A stretch of 64,000 nucleotides of DNA from Methylibium sp. Root1272. GTDB taxonomy: Bacteria; Pseudomonadota; Gammaproteobacteria; Burkholderiales; Burkholderiaceae_C. Shown piece after piece: positions 45,218 through 54,556 of this stretch (the stretch's first letter is position 1; each line of letters opens with the position of its first letter). A program made the translations under genes and the position numbers. The stretch covers positions 124,945 through 188,944 of the forward strand of contig NZ_LMDY01000017.1 in assembly GCF_001425905.1 (NCBI RefSeq), in the 5' to 3' direction. The notes under the pieces are model-generated. The model did not search any database and was not told where the DNA came from. It saw nothing but the letters and a program-made list of their open reading frames with translations.

Positions 45218-46969
45218 ATGAAACTCGACCAACTGAAGATCGGCGCCCGACTCGGAGCGGGCTTCGGCACCGTGCTGTTGTTGCTGGTGCTGATCGTCAT
45301 GCTCTCGTTCTCGCGGCTCGTGATGACCGAGCAGGGCTTCGACGGTGCGCTCGACGTGGAGCACCGCGTGGCGCGGGCCGACGAATGGAAGAGCCTGACC
45401 ACGCTCAACGTCAGCCGCACGATCGCGATCGTGAAGTCGGGCGGCATGCCGCAGATGACGGCCTTCCTCACGCCGCAGATGAAGGACACCAGCGAGCAGA
45501 TCACGCGCGTCCAGAAGGAGCTCGAGGCCGAGCTGAGCCATGAGCGCAGCAAGGCGCTGTTCGGCGACATCTCCGAGAAGCGCAAGGCCTACATCGGCCA
45601 GCGCGAAGCGGCGCTGGCGCTGCTGAAGGCCGGCGATGCCGCCGCGGTCGAGGCGCTGCTCGAGAAGAGCCTGCTGCCGGCCTCCAAGGTCTATCTGGCG
45701 GCGATCGAGGACTTCAGCAACTTCGAGCGCGAACTCGCCGTCCAGAGTGCCGCCGCCGTGAAGTCCGACGTGCAGCGCAGCAAGCTGATGCTGCTGGTGC
45801 TGGCCGGCGTGTCCATCTTTCTCGGCAGCCTGAGCGCCTGGGTCCTGACCCGTTCCGTGACGGCGCCGCTGCGCCGTGCCTCGGCCAGCACGCAGGCGAT
45901 CGCCGCCGGCGACCTGTCGCAGCCGATCGACGCCGCCGGCCGTGACGAGGTCGCCGACCTGCAGCGCAGCCTGGGCAAGATGCAGAACTCGCTGCGCGAG
46001 ATGGTGAGCGCCGTGCGCCTGAGCACCGACAGCATCACCACCGCCAGCAGCGAGATCGCCACCGGCAACCAGGACCTCAGCGCCCGTACCGAACAGACTG
46101 CGAGCAACCTGCAGGAAACCGCCAGCTCGATGGAGCAACTCACCGGCACGGTGAAGCAGACCGCCGAGTCCGCCCGCACCGCCAACCAGCTCGCTTCGTC
46201 GGCCCAGGCCACCGCGGCCAAGGGCGGCAAGGTGGTGTCGCAGGTCGTGTCGACGATGGAAGACATCAACGCGAGCAGCAAGAAGATCGCCGACATCATC
46301 GGCGTGATCGACGGCATCGCGTTCCAGACCAACATCCTGGCGCTCAATGCCGCGGTGGAAGCGGCGCGCGCCGGCGAACAGGGTCGCGGCTTCGCGGTCG
46401 TGGCCGGCGAGGTGCGCAACCTGGCGCAACGCAGCGCCCAGGCCGCCAAGGAGATCAAGGACCTGATCGGCGCGAGCGTCGAGCGGGTCGAGTCGGGCAG
46501 CAAGCTGGTGGCAGACGCCGGCCGCACGATGAGCGAGATCGTGGGCTCGGTGCAGCGCGTCTCCGACATCATCGGCGAGATCACCGCCGCCGCCGCCGAG
46601 CAGTCGGACGGCATCGGCCAGGTCAACACCGCGGTGACCAACCTCGACCAGATGACGCAGCAGAACGCCGCGCTGGTGGAAGAAAGCGCTGCCGCGGCCG
46701 AGAGCTTGAAGGACCAGGCGATCCGGCTGGCCGCGTCGGTCTCGGTGTTCCGCGTCGATGCGCACGGCGTGGTGTCGCGGCCGGCCGCCGTGACGCCGAG
46801 CCTGCCCGCGCCGAGCGCGCCGCGTGCGCCGGTCAAGGCCGCGCCAACGGCGCGAGTCGCCAAGGCCCCGCCCGTGCTGCGCGATTCCGTGACGTCGGCC
46901 AAGCCGGCCCCGGTCGTGGCCGCCGCAGCGGCGACCGCCGCGCCGGGCGACGACTGGGAAACCTTCTGA
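45218..46969 (+). CDS. Methyl-accepting chemotaxis protein
   Basis: The 583-residue receptor has a first membrane segment near residues 12-32 ([19 protein letters not shown]). A periplasmic four-helix-bundle ligand domain runs to about residue 185, and a second membrane segment lies near 188-208 ([20 protein letters not shown]). HAMP follows, and then the signalling domain with the hairpin tip [20 protein letters not shown]. It ends DDWETF, like the NWETF tether for CheR/CheB in enteric receptors, after a flexible Ala/Pro linker. The ligand is unknown. It sits between cheA and cheW and is probably cotranscribed with them. Confidence 0.95.
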   Translation: MKLDQLKIGARLGAGFGTVLLLLVLIVMLSFSRLVMTEQGFDGALDVEHRVARADEWKSLTTLNVSRTIAIVKSGGMPQMTAFLTPQMKDTSEQITRVQKELEAELSHERSKALFGDISEKRKAYIGQREAALALLKAGDAAAVEALLEKSLLPASKVYLAAIEDFSNFERELAVQSAAAVKSDVQRSKLMLLVLAGVSIFLGSLSAWVLTRSVTAPLRRASASTQAIAAGDLSQPIDAAGRDEVADLQRSLGKMQNSLREMVSAVRLSTDSITTASSEIATGNQDLSARTEQTASNLQETASSMEQLTGTVKQTAESARTANQLASSAQATAAKGGKVVSQVVSTMEDINASSKKIADIIGVIDGIAFQTNILALNAAVEAARAGEQGRGFAVVAGEVRNLAQRSAQAAKEIKDLIGASVERVESGSKLVADAGRTMSEIVGSVQRVSDIIGEITAAAAEQSDGIGQVNTAVTNLDQMTQQNAALVEESAAAAESLKDQAIRLAASVSVFRVDAHGVVSRPAAVTPSLPAPSAPRAPVKAAPTARVAKAPPVLRDSVTSAKPAPVVAAAAATAAPGDDWETF

Positions 46970-47096
46970 TCCGAGCAAGGTTGCGTACGCCGGCCTTCAG
47001 TCTGCGCCGCAACCGCCGTAAACCATTCAGACATCCCGCTGCGCCGCGCCAACCGCACGTCCGCCGCGCTCCGACATCGCACCGAGAGGATCCACC

Positions 47097-47621
47097 ATGG
47101 ACATGATCGACGCCACCCAAGTGGCCCGCCACGAGGCCCAACGCCAGGCCAAGCGCGCCGGCGCTGCCGCCCAGCCGGGCCGCGAGTACCTCAGCTTCCG
47201 CCTCGGTGCCGAGGAGTACGGCATCGACATCCTGAAGGTGCAGGAGATCCGCAGCTACGAGCCGCCGACCCGCATCGCCAACGCCCCGAGCTTCCTGAAG
47301 GGCGTGATCAACCTGCGCGGCGTGATCGTGCCGGTGGTCGACCTGCGCGTGAAGTTCGGTTGCGATGCCCAGATCACGCCCATCACCGCCGTGATCGTGC
47401 TGGCCGTCAAGGGTCGCGTCATCGGTGCCGTGGTCGACTCGGTGAGCGACGTGCTGGACCTGCCCCACGAAGCCATCAAGCCGGCACCGTCGATGGGCGC
47501 GGTGGTCGACACCAGCCACCTGATCGGTATCGCCACGGTGGCCGAGCGCATGCTGATCCTGATGGACATCGAGTCGCTGATGACGAGCGCCGAGCTCGGC
47601 GTGATCGACACGGTGGGCTGA
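47097..47621 (+). CDS. cheW: Chemotaxis adaptor CheW
   Basis: CheW couples receptors to CheA. The 174-residue protein has a short polar N-terminal extension and then the CheW domain: YLSFRLGAEEYGIDILKVQE, PPTRIANAPSFLKGVINLRG and IVPVVDLRVKFG, with DSVSDVLDL near the end. It ends the chemotaxis block; two GC hairpins follow. cheR, cheB and cheD are not in the window. Confidence 0.96.
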   Translation: MDMIDATQVARHEAQRQAKRAGAAAQPGREYLSFRLGAEEYGIDILKVQEIRSYEPPTRIANAPSFLKGVINLRGVIVPVVDLRVKFGCDAQITPITAVIVLAVKGRVIGAVVDSVSDVLDLPHEAIKPAPSMGAVVDTSHLIGIATVAERMLILMDIESLMTSAELGVIDTVG

Positions 47622-47631
47622 CGGCAGCCCC

Positions 47632-47685
47632 GCGCAGCGGCCACGCTGCGCCTTCCACGCGAACGGCGCTCCTCGGGGCGCCGTT
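47632..47685 (+). terminator. Two hairpins downstream of cheW
   Basis: A 7-bp stem, GCGCAGC/GCTGCGC (47632-47638 with 47645-47651), and an 8-bp stem, AACGGCGC/GCGCCGTT (47662-47669 with 47678-47685), follow the cheW stop. The tail after the second is only weakly T-rich (GGTCATTGG). They are probably the 3' end of the chemotaxis transcript, but this is not certain. Confidence 0.4.
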
Positions 47686-47770
47686 GGTCATTGGGGCGTC
47701 CGCGCGCGGTGCTGCGCGAGCCCGTGCGAAACGCGCGACACTCGCCGCAACGCGTCTGCGGGAGCCCTGC

Positions 47771-48664
47771 ATGCCACTGCAAATCCTGACCCCCCACAGC
47801 AAGGACCTCGGCGGCGGCTTCACGGTGCGCCGCCTGCTGCCATCGGCCACCCGCCAGGCCGTCGGTCCCTTCGTATTCTTCGATCACTTCGGTCCGATCA
47901 CCGCCGGCCCGGCCGACGACCACGATGTGCGGCCGCATCCGCACATCGGGCTGGCCACGGTGACTTACCTGTTCGAGGGCGCGATGCAGCATCACGACTC
48001 GACCGGCGTCTCGCAGCGCATCGAACCCGGCGCGGTCAACTGGATGACGGCCGGGCAGGGCATCGTCCATTCCGAGCGCACGCCCGAAGACCTGCGCACC
48101 GTCGCGCGCCGCAGCCATGGCCTGCAGTTGTGGGCCGCGCTGCCGGTGGAGCACGAGGAGACCGTGCCGCGCTTCGAGCACACCGCGGCCGCCCAACTGC
48201 CGCAACGCCAGGTCGGCGGCGCCGAGCTTCGGGTGCTGATCGGCCGCGCGCACGGGCTGGCGTCGCCGGTCGGCACGTTGTCGCCGACGCTCTATGTCGA
48301 CTATGCGCTGGCGTCCGGCGCGGTGCTGGCGCTGCCGACTCCGGCCGAGGCCGAGGAGCGAGCGCTGTACGGCGTCGACGCGCCGTTCGAGGTGGAGATC
48401 GATGGCGCCGTCGAGCGCGTCGAGCCCTTCACGCTGGCGGTCCTGCCCGCCGGCAGCACCGCGACGCTGCGCGCGGCGGGCGGTGCGGCACGGGTGATGC
48501 TGGTCGGCGGCGCGCCGCTGGGGCCGCGCCACATCTGGTGGAACTTCGTGTCCTCTCGCAAGGAGCGCATCGCGCAGGCGGCCGCGGACTGGGAGGCCGA
48601 CCGGATGGGCCGGGTGCCGGGCGAGACCGAGCGCATCCCGCTGCCGGCGCGTCGGCCGGCCTGA
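47771..48664 (+). CDS. Pirin family protein
   Basis: The 297-residue bicupin has the pirin metal site in DHDVRPHPHIGLATVTYLFE (His-x-His) and, in the same N-terminal domain, GIVHSERTP. A C-terminal pirin domain follows with VDYALASGAVLALPTP and the conserved LGPRHIWWNFVSSRKERI. Some bacterial pirins act as quercetinases and others as regulators; the role here is unknown. The ATG at 47771 is at the family start (MPLQILTPHSKDLGGGFTVR). It converges on the MOSC gene with 14 bases between. Confidence 0.92.
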   Translation: MPLQILTPHSKDLGGGFTVRRLLPSATRQAVGPFVFFDHFGPITAGPADDHDVRPHPHIGLATVTYLFEGAMQHHDSTGVSQRIEPGAVNWMTAGQGIVHSERTPEDLRTVARRSHGLQLWAALPVEHEETVPRFEHTAAAQLPQRQVGGAELRVLIGRAHGLASPVGTLSPTLYVDYALASGAVLALPTPAEAEERALYGVDAPFEVEIDGAVERVEPFTLAVLPAGSTATLRAAGGAARVMLVGGAPLGPRHIWWNFVSSRKERIAQAAADWEADRMGRVPGETERIPLPARRPA

Positions 48665-48678
48665 TCAAGCCCCGCGGC

Positions 48679-49530
48679 TCAGAACCGGATGCTCGCGCCG
48701 CCCGCCTGACCGACCTTCAGCACGCACTCGATGCCTTCGACGATCACCGCGTTCATGCCGAAGCTGATCGCGCCGCCCACGCGCTCGTCGGCGCGGTAGC
48801 CGGCCAGCGTGTCGCCCGGTTCGTGGCCCGGCACGCCGGTGGCGGGGTCGACATTCGGGATCGGGCAGCGCGGGCAGGGCTTCACCAGCTTCAGGCGCAC
48901 CGGACCCTCGGCGGTGTCGAAGGTGATCTCGTCGAGATGGTCCTCGCCGTGCGCGTCGAGCCCGGCGAGCACGAGGTTGGGCCGGAAGCGCTGCATCGTG
49001 ACCGGGGGCTGGTCCCTGGCCGCCAGCCGCAGGTTCAGCGCCTCGAGCGAGGCCTCGGAGATCACCAGGATCGGAAAGCCGTCGCTGAAGGCGTTCTCGG
49101 CCTCGAGCGGGCCGGTCCAGGCACGGCTCGAGAGCCGTTTCTGTTCGGGGTCGAAGCGCACCAGGCGCAGCGGCTGGCGCAGGAAGTCGCTGAACCACTG
49201 CGCGGCGAGGTCGCCCATGTCATAGGCGGCGACCTCGTCGTCCCACACGCGCACCCGCGTTGCGGTCTCCACGGTGTCGAGCGCCAGGTGCAGCGCCAGC
49301 ATGCCGGGCGCGCGCAGCACCAGTTCGCTGTGGCGCAGCTCGGTGCTCACCAGCGCCATGCGCGGCAGCTCGCGCTGGCTGAGGAACTCGCCGTCGGCGT
49401 CGACCACCATCCAGGCGCGGTCGAACTCGAAGCCGGTCTCGATCAGCAGCACCTCCGGCACGCTGACGCCCGCGCAGGACTTGACCGGGTGCACGTGCAG
49501 GCCGGCAATCGTCACATCGATATCACTCAT
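48679..49530 (-). CDS. MOSC domain protein (YcbX-like)
   Basis: The 283-residue protein has an N-terminal MOSC_N beta-barrel (GLHVHPVKSCAGVSVPEVLL) and a C-terminal MOSC domain with RFRPNLVLAGLDAHGEDHLD and the conserved Cys in LVKPCPRCPIPNVDPATG. Relatives such as YcbX reduce N-hydroxylated compounds with a molybdenum cofactor; YcbX itself also has a ferredoxin domain, absent here. It is 4 bases downstream of the AsmA-family gene on the same strand. Confidence 0.9.
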   Translation of the reverse strand: MSDIDVTIAGLHVHPVKSCAGVSVPEVLLIETGFEFDRAWMVVDADGEFLSQRELPRMALVSTELRHSELVLRAPGMLALHLALDTVETATRVRVWDDEVAAYDMGDLAAQWFSDFLRQPLRLVRFDPEQKRLSSRAWTGPLEAENAFSDGFPILVISEASLEALNLRLAARDQPPVTMQRFRPNLVLAGLDAHGEDHLDEITFDTAEGPVRLKLVKPCPRCPIPNVDPATGVPGHEPGDTLAGYRADERVGGAISFGMNAVIVEGIECVLKVGQAGGASIRF

Positions 49531-49534
49531 CGCA

Positions 49535-52012
49535 TCAGCGCCCGAACAGCTTCTTCAGCTCGTCCTTGGCCTTCTCCTTCGCCTTGTCCTTGGTCTGTTC
49601 CTTGGCGGACGGCGCCGAGGCGCCACTGGCGGCCGACGTCGGCGCGGCGCTGCCGCCCAGCAGGCCCCCCAGCAGCCCCTTGGCGCGGTCGCCCAGCGCG
49701 CCGCGCGCTGCTCCGCTCAGCAGCTCGGCGCTCACCGCCGACCACTGCACCTTGTAGTCGACCGCCTCGAACGGGCCGACCAGTTGCACCGGCACGGTCA
49801 CGCCCTTCAGGAGCGCGAGATCGGCGCCGCCCTGGCCTTCGGTGGTGCCGGTGACGGTCGCCTTGGCGAGGTAGTCGACGCGGCCGCGGCCGATGTCCAC
49901 CATTCCTTCGCCGCCGACACGCAGGAACGGGCTCTTGCCCGACAGGTCCTTGCTGCGCGCCACGCCGTCGGCGATGTCGAAGCTGGCGCTGATCTCGGAG
50001 AAGTCGGTCTTCTCCTCGTTGCTCGAAGTCTGCACGGCGTCCTTGTTCAGCGTCACCGCCGATCGCCACTGCCGCAGCGTCTTCGCGAGGTTGATGCCGC
50101 GCACCGCGCCATCGCGCAGCTGGAACGCGGCCTTGCCGTCGAGCGCCTGCTTCAGGCGCTGCACGCTGGCGCCCTGCGTCGTGACGTCGGCCGTCACGCG
50201 GCCCTTGCCTTCGAGCTTCTTGAACTGCGCCACATCGGTCAGCAGCGCGGCGATGTCGACGTCGGCCGCGTCGAGCTTCAAACCGATGCGCTGCGCATTC
50301 GGGTCGGCGGCCGCCTGGGCCGAGGCCTGCGCCGCGAAGCGCCCGCCCCAGGCCCGGCCGCTCAGGTCGCTGACCCGTAGCACGCCGCCGGCCAGCGTGG
50401 CCTCCAGCGCCGCATCGGCGACGCGGTAGGGTGGGTAGACCAGCGTGCCGGCGCGCAGGCTGAAGCGGCCGTCGAGCGTCTTCAGGCCGCTGAGGTCGAT
50501 CGGGGTGTCGGCGCCGGGCTTGGCGCCGGGCGGCGCGGGCTTGCCGGTCGACGGCGCGACGAAGCGCGTCAGGTCCAGCGCCGCGAAGCGGGCCTGGGCA
50601 TCGACATAGGGCACCGGCTTCGACAGGTCGGCGCGGCCGCTGGCGGTGAACTTCTGATCGTTGATCGCGCCGTCGAAGCGCCAGCTCGCGTCCTTGGCGC
50701 CGGCCTGCGCCTGGCCCTGCAACGCAAGGTTCACGGGCGGCAGCGCCGGGTCGGTGAAGGCGAGCTTCAGCGACAGCGCATCGAGCGCGGCGGCTAGTGG
50801 TTGCGGGACCAGCGTCAGGTCGCTGCGCACTTCGCCGGCCACGCTGCGGCCGGCGCCGCTGCCCTTCACGGCGAGCCGCAACCCCGGCACGCGGATGCGT
50901 TCGAAGCTGCCACTCGGCGCCTGCGATTCGAAGTCCATCTGCACCGTGCCGACCGCCGGCCCGCCCTGGAGCGAGGCGCTGCCCTTCAAGGCGCTGCCCT
51001 TGAGCGCGTCGCCCGCGACCTCGAGCTTCGGCCAGGCGAGCTGGGCGGCGATGCGGTCGTCGCCGCGGCGGCCAGCCAGCGTCACGTCGAGCGCGTCGAG
51101 TCGCAGTGAGCGCTTCGGCGGGTCGAAGCGCAGCGAGTCGAGCGCCACCGTGCTGTCCTTCAGCGCCACGCCCAGGCGTTCGCCCGACAGCGTGAGCCGG
51201 AGCTTGTCGGCCTGCAGGGCGCCGCTCGGGCCGTCGTAGGCCAGCGTGCCTGCGAGGCGGGCGTCGAGCTGCTTCACGTCGAAACCATCACCGCGCAGCG
51301 ACAGCGCGAGGTCGCGCAGCGCCACGCTGGCGGGCGCGCCGGCCGGCAGGCTCAGCTTCAGCTGGCCGGTGAGTTCGACGTCGGCGTTCAGCTTCGGTTG
51401 TGCCAGCGCGGCCTGACCGACGAAGCGGATCGGCGACTCGGCGCCGTCGGCCAGTCGGCCGGTACTGAATTCCTTGACCACGAAGCGGCCGTCGAGACCC
51501 AGCGGCACGTCCTTCACCGTCGCCTGCAGGTCCTTGAATTCGATCGCGTTGATGTCGAACGCCAGCGCCTGGGAGGAGGCGTCGGCCGCCGGAGCGTCCT
51601 TCGCATCGGTGGCAGGGCTCAGCAGGTCGTCGATGTTGCGGCGGCCATCGGCGTCGCGGCGGTAGTTCACGCGCACGCCGCGCGCCGACACGCGGTCGAC
51701 CGCCAGCCGCTGCTTCAGCAGCGGCATCACCTGCACCGCGAGCGTGGCCTCCTGCAGCGCCGCGAATTCGTCGGGGCGCTGGTGCTCGCTGAGCTTCACG
51801 TCGCGCAGCGTCACCTCGAGGCGGGGAAAGACCGACAGCCCGATCGGTCCGTCGATCGCCAGCGTGCGGGCCTTGTGCTCGCGCATCCAGTCGATCAGCA
51901 AGCCCTTGTAGCGATTGGGGTCGAAGCTTGCGACGAGGTAGGCCGCGGCGGCCGCGGCCAGGCCCAGCAGCACGGCCAGGGCGATCAGGGAGCGGCGGAG
52001 CCAGACGGGCAT
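49535..52012 (-). CDS. AsmA family protein
   Basis: The 825-residue protein has an N-terminal membrane anchor (LIALAVLLGLAAAAAAYLVA) and the AsmA start YKGLLIDWMREHKARTLAID. A long beta-rich periplasmic body follows, and then the C-terminal AsmA_2 region (GKGRVTADVTTQGASVQRLK, AFQLRDGAVRGINLAKTLRQ). A Lys/Ala tail ends it. AsmA-like proteins are bridge-like lipid-transfer candidates between the membranes. It probably forms an operon with the MOSC gene. It is divergent from the UbiH-type gene across about 90 bases. Confidence 0.9.
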   Translation of the reverse strand: MPVWLRRSLIALAVLLGLAAAAAAYLVASFDPNRYKGLLIDWMREHKARTLAIDGPIGLSVFPRLEVTLRDVKLSEHQRPDEFAALQEATLAVQVMPLLKQRLAVDRVSARGVRVNYRRDADGRRNIDDLLSPATDAKDAPAADASSQALAFDINAIEFKDLQATVKDVPLGLDGRFVVKEFSTGRLADGAESPIRFVGQAALAQPKLNADVELTGQLKLSLPAGAPASVALRDLALSLRGDGFDVKQLDARLAGTLAYDGPSGALQADKLRLTLSGERLGVALKDSTVALDSLRFDPPKRSLRLDALDVTLAGRRGDDRIAAQLAWPKLEVAGDALKGSALKGSASLQGGPAVGTVQMDFESQAPSGSFERIRVPGLRLAVKGSGAGRSVAGEVRSDLTLVPQPLAAALDALSLKLAFTDPALPPVNLALQGQAQAGAKDASWRFDGAINDQKFTASGRADLSKPVPYVDAQARFAALDLTRFVAPSTGKPAPPGAKPGADTPIDLSGLKTLDGRFSLRAGTLVYPPYRVADAALEATLAGGVLRVSDLSGRAWGGRFAAQASAQAAADPNAQRIGLKLDAADVDIAALLTDVAQFKKLEGKGRVTADVTTQGASVQRLKQALDGKAAFQLRDGAVRGINLAKTLRQWRSAVTLNKDAVQTSSNEEKTDFSEISASFDIADGVARSKDLSGKSPFLRVGGEGMVDIGRGRVDYLAKATVTGTTEGQGGADLALLKGVTVPVQLVGPFEAVDYKVQWSAVSAELLSGAARGALGDRAKGLLGGLLGGSAAPTSAASGASAPSAKEQTKDKAKEKAKDELKKLFGR

Positions 52013-52101
52013 GGTGCGGGCTAGGGCCTGTTATCAAGCGGTCGGGGCATTGTGCCGCCGGCCCTGGCGCGGCGAGGGGGCTCCCTACAATGTGAATCGC
52101 A

Positions 52102-53220
52102 ATGAAGCATTTCGACGTGAGCGTGCGGGGCCGCGGTGCGGTGGGGCAGGCCCTGGCCCTGTCGCTCGCACGTCTGGGGCTGCGCGTGGCGCTGTCCGGT
52201 GCACCCGCGCCCGAGGGCCCCGACGTGCGCACCTACGCACTCGGCGCGCGTGCGGTGGCCTTGCTGCAGCAGTTGCGGGTCTGGGACGTCCTGCGTGCGG
52301 CCACGCCGCCGGCCGCGACCCGCGTGCTCGACATGCAGGTGGCCGGCGATGCTGGCGGCACGCTGGCCTTCAGCGCGTGGCAGCAGTGCGTCGGCGAGCT
52401 GGCGTGGATCGTCGACGCCGCCGCGCTGGAGCGCGAGCTGGCGACCGCGCTGCGCTTCTCGCCGCACGTGGCCGTGCTCGACCAGGCGCCGCCGGCCGAG
52501 CTGATCGCGCTGTGCGAGGGCAAGGATTCGCGCGAGCGCGAGGCGCTCGGCGTCGAGGTCGAACGCCACGACTACGGCCAGCGCGCGATCGCCGCGCGGC
52601 TGGCCAGCGACCGGCCGCACCAGGGCATCGCCCGCCAGTGGTTCCGCGCGCCCGACGTGCTGGCGCTGCTGCCCTTCGACCTGCCGGACGAGGTGGGCGG
52701 CTACGGCCTGGTCTGGTCGCTGCCGGAGGCGCGCGCCTCCGAACTGCTGGCGCTGGACGACAGCGCCTTCGAGCAGGCGCTGAACGAGGCCAGCCAAGGC
52801 CAGGCGGGCCGGCTGCAGCTGCGCGGCGCCCGCGCGGCCTGGCCGCTGCGGCTGGCACGCGCGACGCGCTGGCACGGGCCCGGCTGGGTGCTGCTGGGCG
52901 ACGCCGCCCACGTGGTGCATCCGCTGGCGGGCCAGGGGCTGAACCTGGGGCTGGCCGATGTCGACACGCTGTGCGCGGTGATCGCCGAACGCCAGCAGCG
53001 CGAGGCCTGGCGTTCGCTGGGCGACGAGCGCTTGCTGGTCCGCTATGCGCGCCGCCGCGCCGCACCCACCTGGGCGATGGGCCGCGTGACCGATGGCCTG
53101 CTGCAACTTTTTGCCCACGAGAGCGCCCCGATCAAGGAACTCCGCAACCGCGGCCTGACTCTCGTGAATCACTTGCCGGTGCTCAAGCGCTGGCTCACAG
53201 ACCGCGCGTTGCGGGGCTGA
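52102..53220 (+). CDS. UbiH/UbiF family FAD-dependent hydroxylase
   Basis: The 372-residue flavoprotein has an N-terminal GxGxxG (GRGAVG), a CEGKDS segment where most relatives have ADGxxS, and the FAD motif GPGWVLLGDAAHVVHPLAGQ followed by GLNLGLADVDTL. The family hydroxylates the ring in ubiquinone synthesis, but which position this one acts on cannot be told. The start codon follows a short promoter region shared with the divergent asmA gene. The DsbC-like gene follows after 35 bases. Confidence 0.87.
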   Translation: MKHFDVSVRGRGAVGQALALSLARLGLRVALSGAPAPEGPDVRTYALGARAVALLQQLRVWDVLRAATPPAATRVLDMQVAGDAGGTLAFSAWQQCVGELAWIVDAAALERELATALRFSPHVAVLDQAPPAELIALCEGKDSREREALGVEVERHDYGQRAIAARLASDRPHQGIARQWFRAPDVLALLPFDLPDEVGGYGLVWSLPEARASELLALDDSAFEQALNEASQGQAGRLQLRGARAAWPLRLARATRWHGPGWVLLGDAAHVVHPLAGQGLNLGLADVDTLCAVIAERQQREAWRSLGDERLLVRYARRRAAPTWAMGRVTDGLLQLFAHESAPIKELRNRGLTLVNHLPVLKRWLTDRALRG

Positions 53221-53255
53221 CGGGCCCGCTCGACCCGCTCGTACCGAGGATCACC

Positions 53256-53996
53256 ATGAAGTTCAAGACAGCCGTGCTGGCGGCGGCCACCGCCGCGGCC
53301 ATCGCCACCACCCTCGCGCTGACGGCCGTGGCCCAGGTGCCGCAGGAGGCGGCGATCCGCAAGGCGCTCGGCGAGCGGCTGAACAGCAGCGCGAAGATCG
53401 ACGAGGTCAACAAGGCCCCGATCGCCGGCCTGTTCGAGGTGCGCATCGGCAACGACGTCTTCTACACCGATGCCGAAGGCGCCTACCTGATCCGCGGCGA
53501 GATCCTCGATCTGAAGACCAAGCGCAACCTCACCGAGGAGCGCGTCGCCAAGCTCAGCGCGATCGACTTCGGCTCGTTGCCGCTGAAGGACGCGGTGGTC
53601 TGGAAGACCGGCACCGGCGCGCGCAAGATCGCCGTCTTCGCCGACCCGAACTGCGGCTACTGCAAGCGCTTCGAGAAGGAGCTCTCGAACGTCAAGGACC
53701 TGACGGTCTACACCTTCCTGCTGCCCATCCTGGGTGGCGATTCGCCGGACAAGGCGAACGCGATCTGGTGTGCCAAGGACGCCTCGGCGGCGTGGCGCGC
53801 CTGGATGGTCGACAACGTGCAGCCGCCCAAGCTGCTGGGCGCCTGTGCGTCGCCGGTGGAACGCAACGTCGAGCTCAGCCGCAAGCACCGCGTCAACGGT
53901 ACGCCGGCCATCGTGTTCGAGGACGGCACCCGCGTGCCGGGCATGCTGACGGCACCGCAACTCGAGAAGCAGCTCGCCGGCGTCGGCAAGTCCTGA
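53256..53996 (+). CDS. DsbC-like periplasmic thiol-disulfide isomerase
   Basis: The 246-residue protein has a signal peptide (about residues 1-27, ending TAVAQ) and a DsbC-type N-terminal dimerisation domain (LFEVRIGNDVFYTDAEGAYL, GEILDLKTKRNLTEERVA). A thioredoxin domain carries the active site CGYC at residues 133-136, with the cis-proline in RVNGTPAIVFEDG. DsbC isomerises wrong disulfides in the periplasm and is kept reduced by DsbD. Another Cys pair (IWCAKDASA...LGACASP) fits the structural disulfide of DsbC. Confidence 0.92.
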   Translation: MKFKTAVLAAATAAAIATTLALTAVAQVPQEAAIRKALGERLNSSAKIDEVNKAPIAGLFEVRIGNDVFYTDAEGAYLIRGEILDLKTKRNLTEERVAKLSAIDFGSLPLKDAVVWKTGTGARKIAVFADPNCGYCKRFEKELSNVKDLTVYTFLLPILGGDSPDKANAIWCAKDASAAWRAWMVDNVQPPKLLGACASPVERNVELSRKHRVNGTPAIVFEDGTRVPGMLTAPQLEKQLAGVGKS

Positions 53997-54069
53997 GCCG
54001 GTCGCGCGGTGTGCCGCAGCGCGTGTGCGCGGCTGCGGCGACAATCCGTCCGCGCTCCGAACTTTCTCG

Positions 54070-54531
54070 ATGGCCCCCGTGGGATCTGCCTCCTCCGCCG
54101 ACGTCAACCTGCCTCCGCACCCGCTGGCGCTGCGCCTCGGCTATGCCGGCCTGATCCCCTTCGTGCTCGGCGCGCTGCTGACCTGGCTGGTGCGGCCGGA
54201 TGCGCACCCCTACGTGACCGATGCGCTGGCCAAGTACGCGGCGCTGATCGTGTCCTTCCTCGGTGGCGTGCACTGGGGTCTGGGCCTGCGGCAGCGGGTA
54301 CCCTCGCCGAGCCGGTTCGCCTGGGCCGTGCTGCCGATGCTGCTGGCCTGGATCGCCGTGGTGATGCCGCCCTATGCCGGCCTCGCGCTGCTCGGTGCGC
54401 TGCTGGTCGTCTGCTATGCGGTCGACCGCCGCATCTACCCGGCCCACGGGCTGGGGGCCTGGCTGGTGCTGCGCTTCCGGCTCAGCGCGGTCGCCAGCCT
54501 CAGCTGCTTCATCGCCGCGGCCGGCAGCTAG
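54070..54531 (+). CDS. DUF3429 membrane protein
   Basis: The 153-residue protein has four to five hydrophobic segments: AGLIPFVLGALLTWLV, KYAALIVSFLGGVHWGLGL, FAWAVLPMLLAWIAVVMPPY and later ones. The YAALIVSFLGGVHWG motif is typical of the DUF3429 family. Function is unknown. The ATG at 54070 was chosen over a longer frame; no strong Shine-Dalgarno is seen. The M61 peptidase gene starts 25 bases after its stop. Confidence 0.85.
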   Translation: MAPVGSASSADVNLPPHPLALRLGYAGLIPFVLGALLTWLVRPDAHPYVTDALAKYAALIVSFLGGVHWGLGLRQRVPSPSRFAWAVLPMLLAWIAVVMPPYAGLALLGALLVVCYAVDRRIYPAHGLGAWLVLRFRLSAVASLSCFIAAAGS

Positions 54532-54556
54532 GCCACTTTCCGGACAAGACGTCTCG

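Noticed and set aside
52102-52200. Apparent loss of the GxGxxG motif in the UbiH-family hydroxylase
   Set aside because: On closer reading GRGAVG is a proper GxGxxG; only the later DG motif is changed (CEGKDS).
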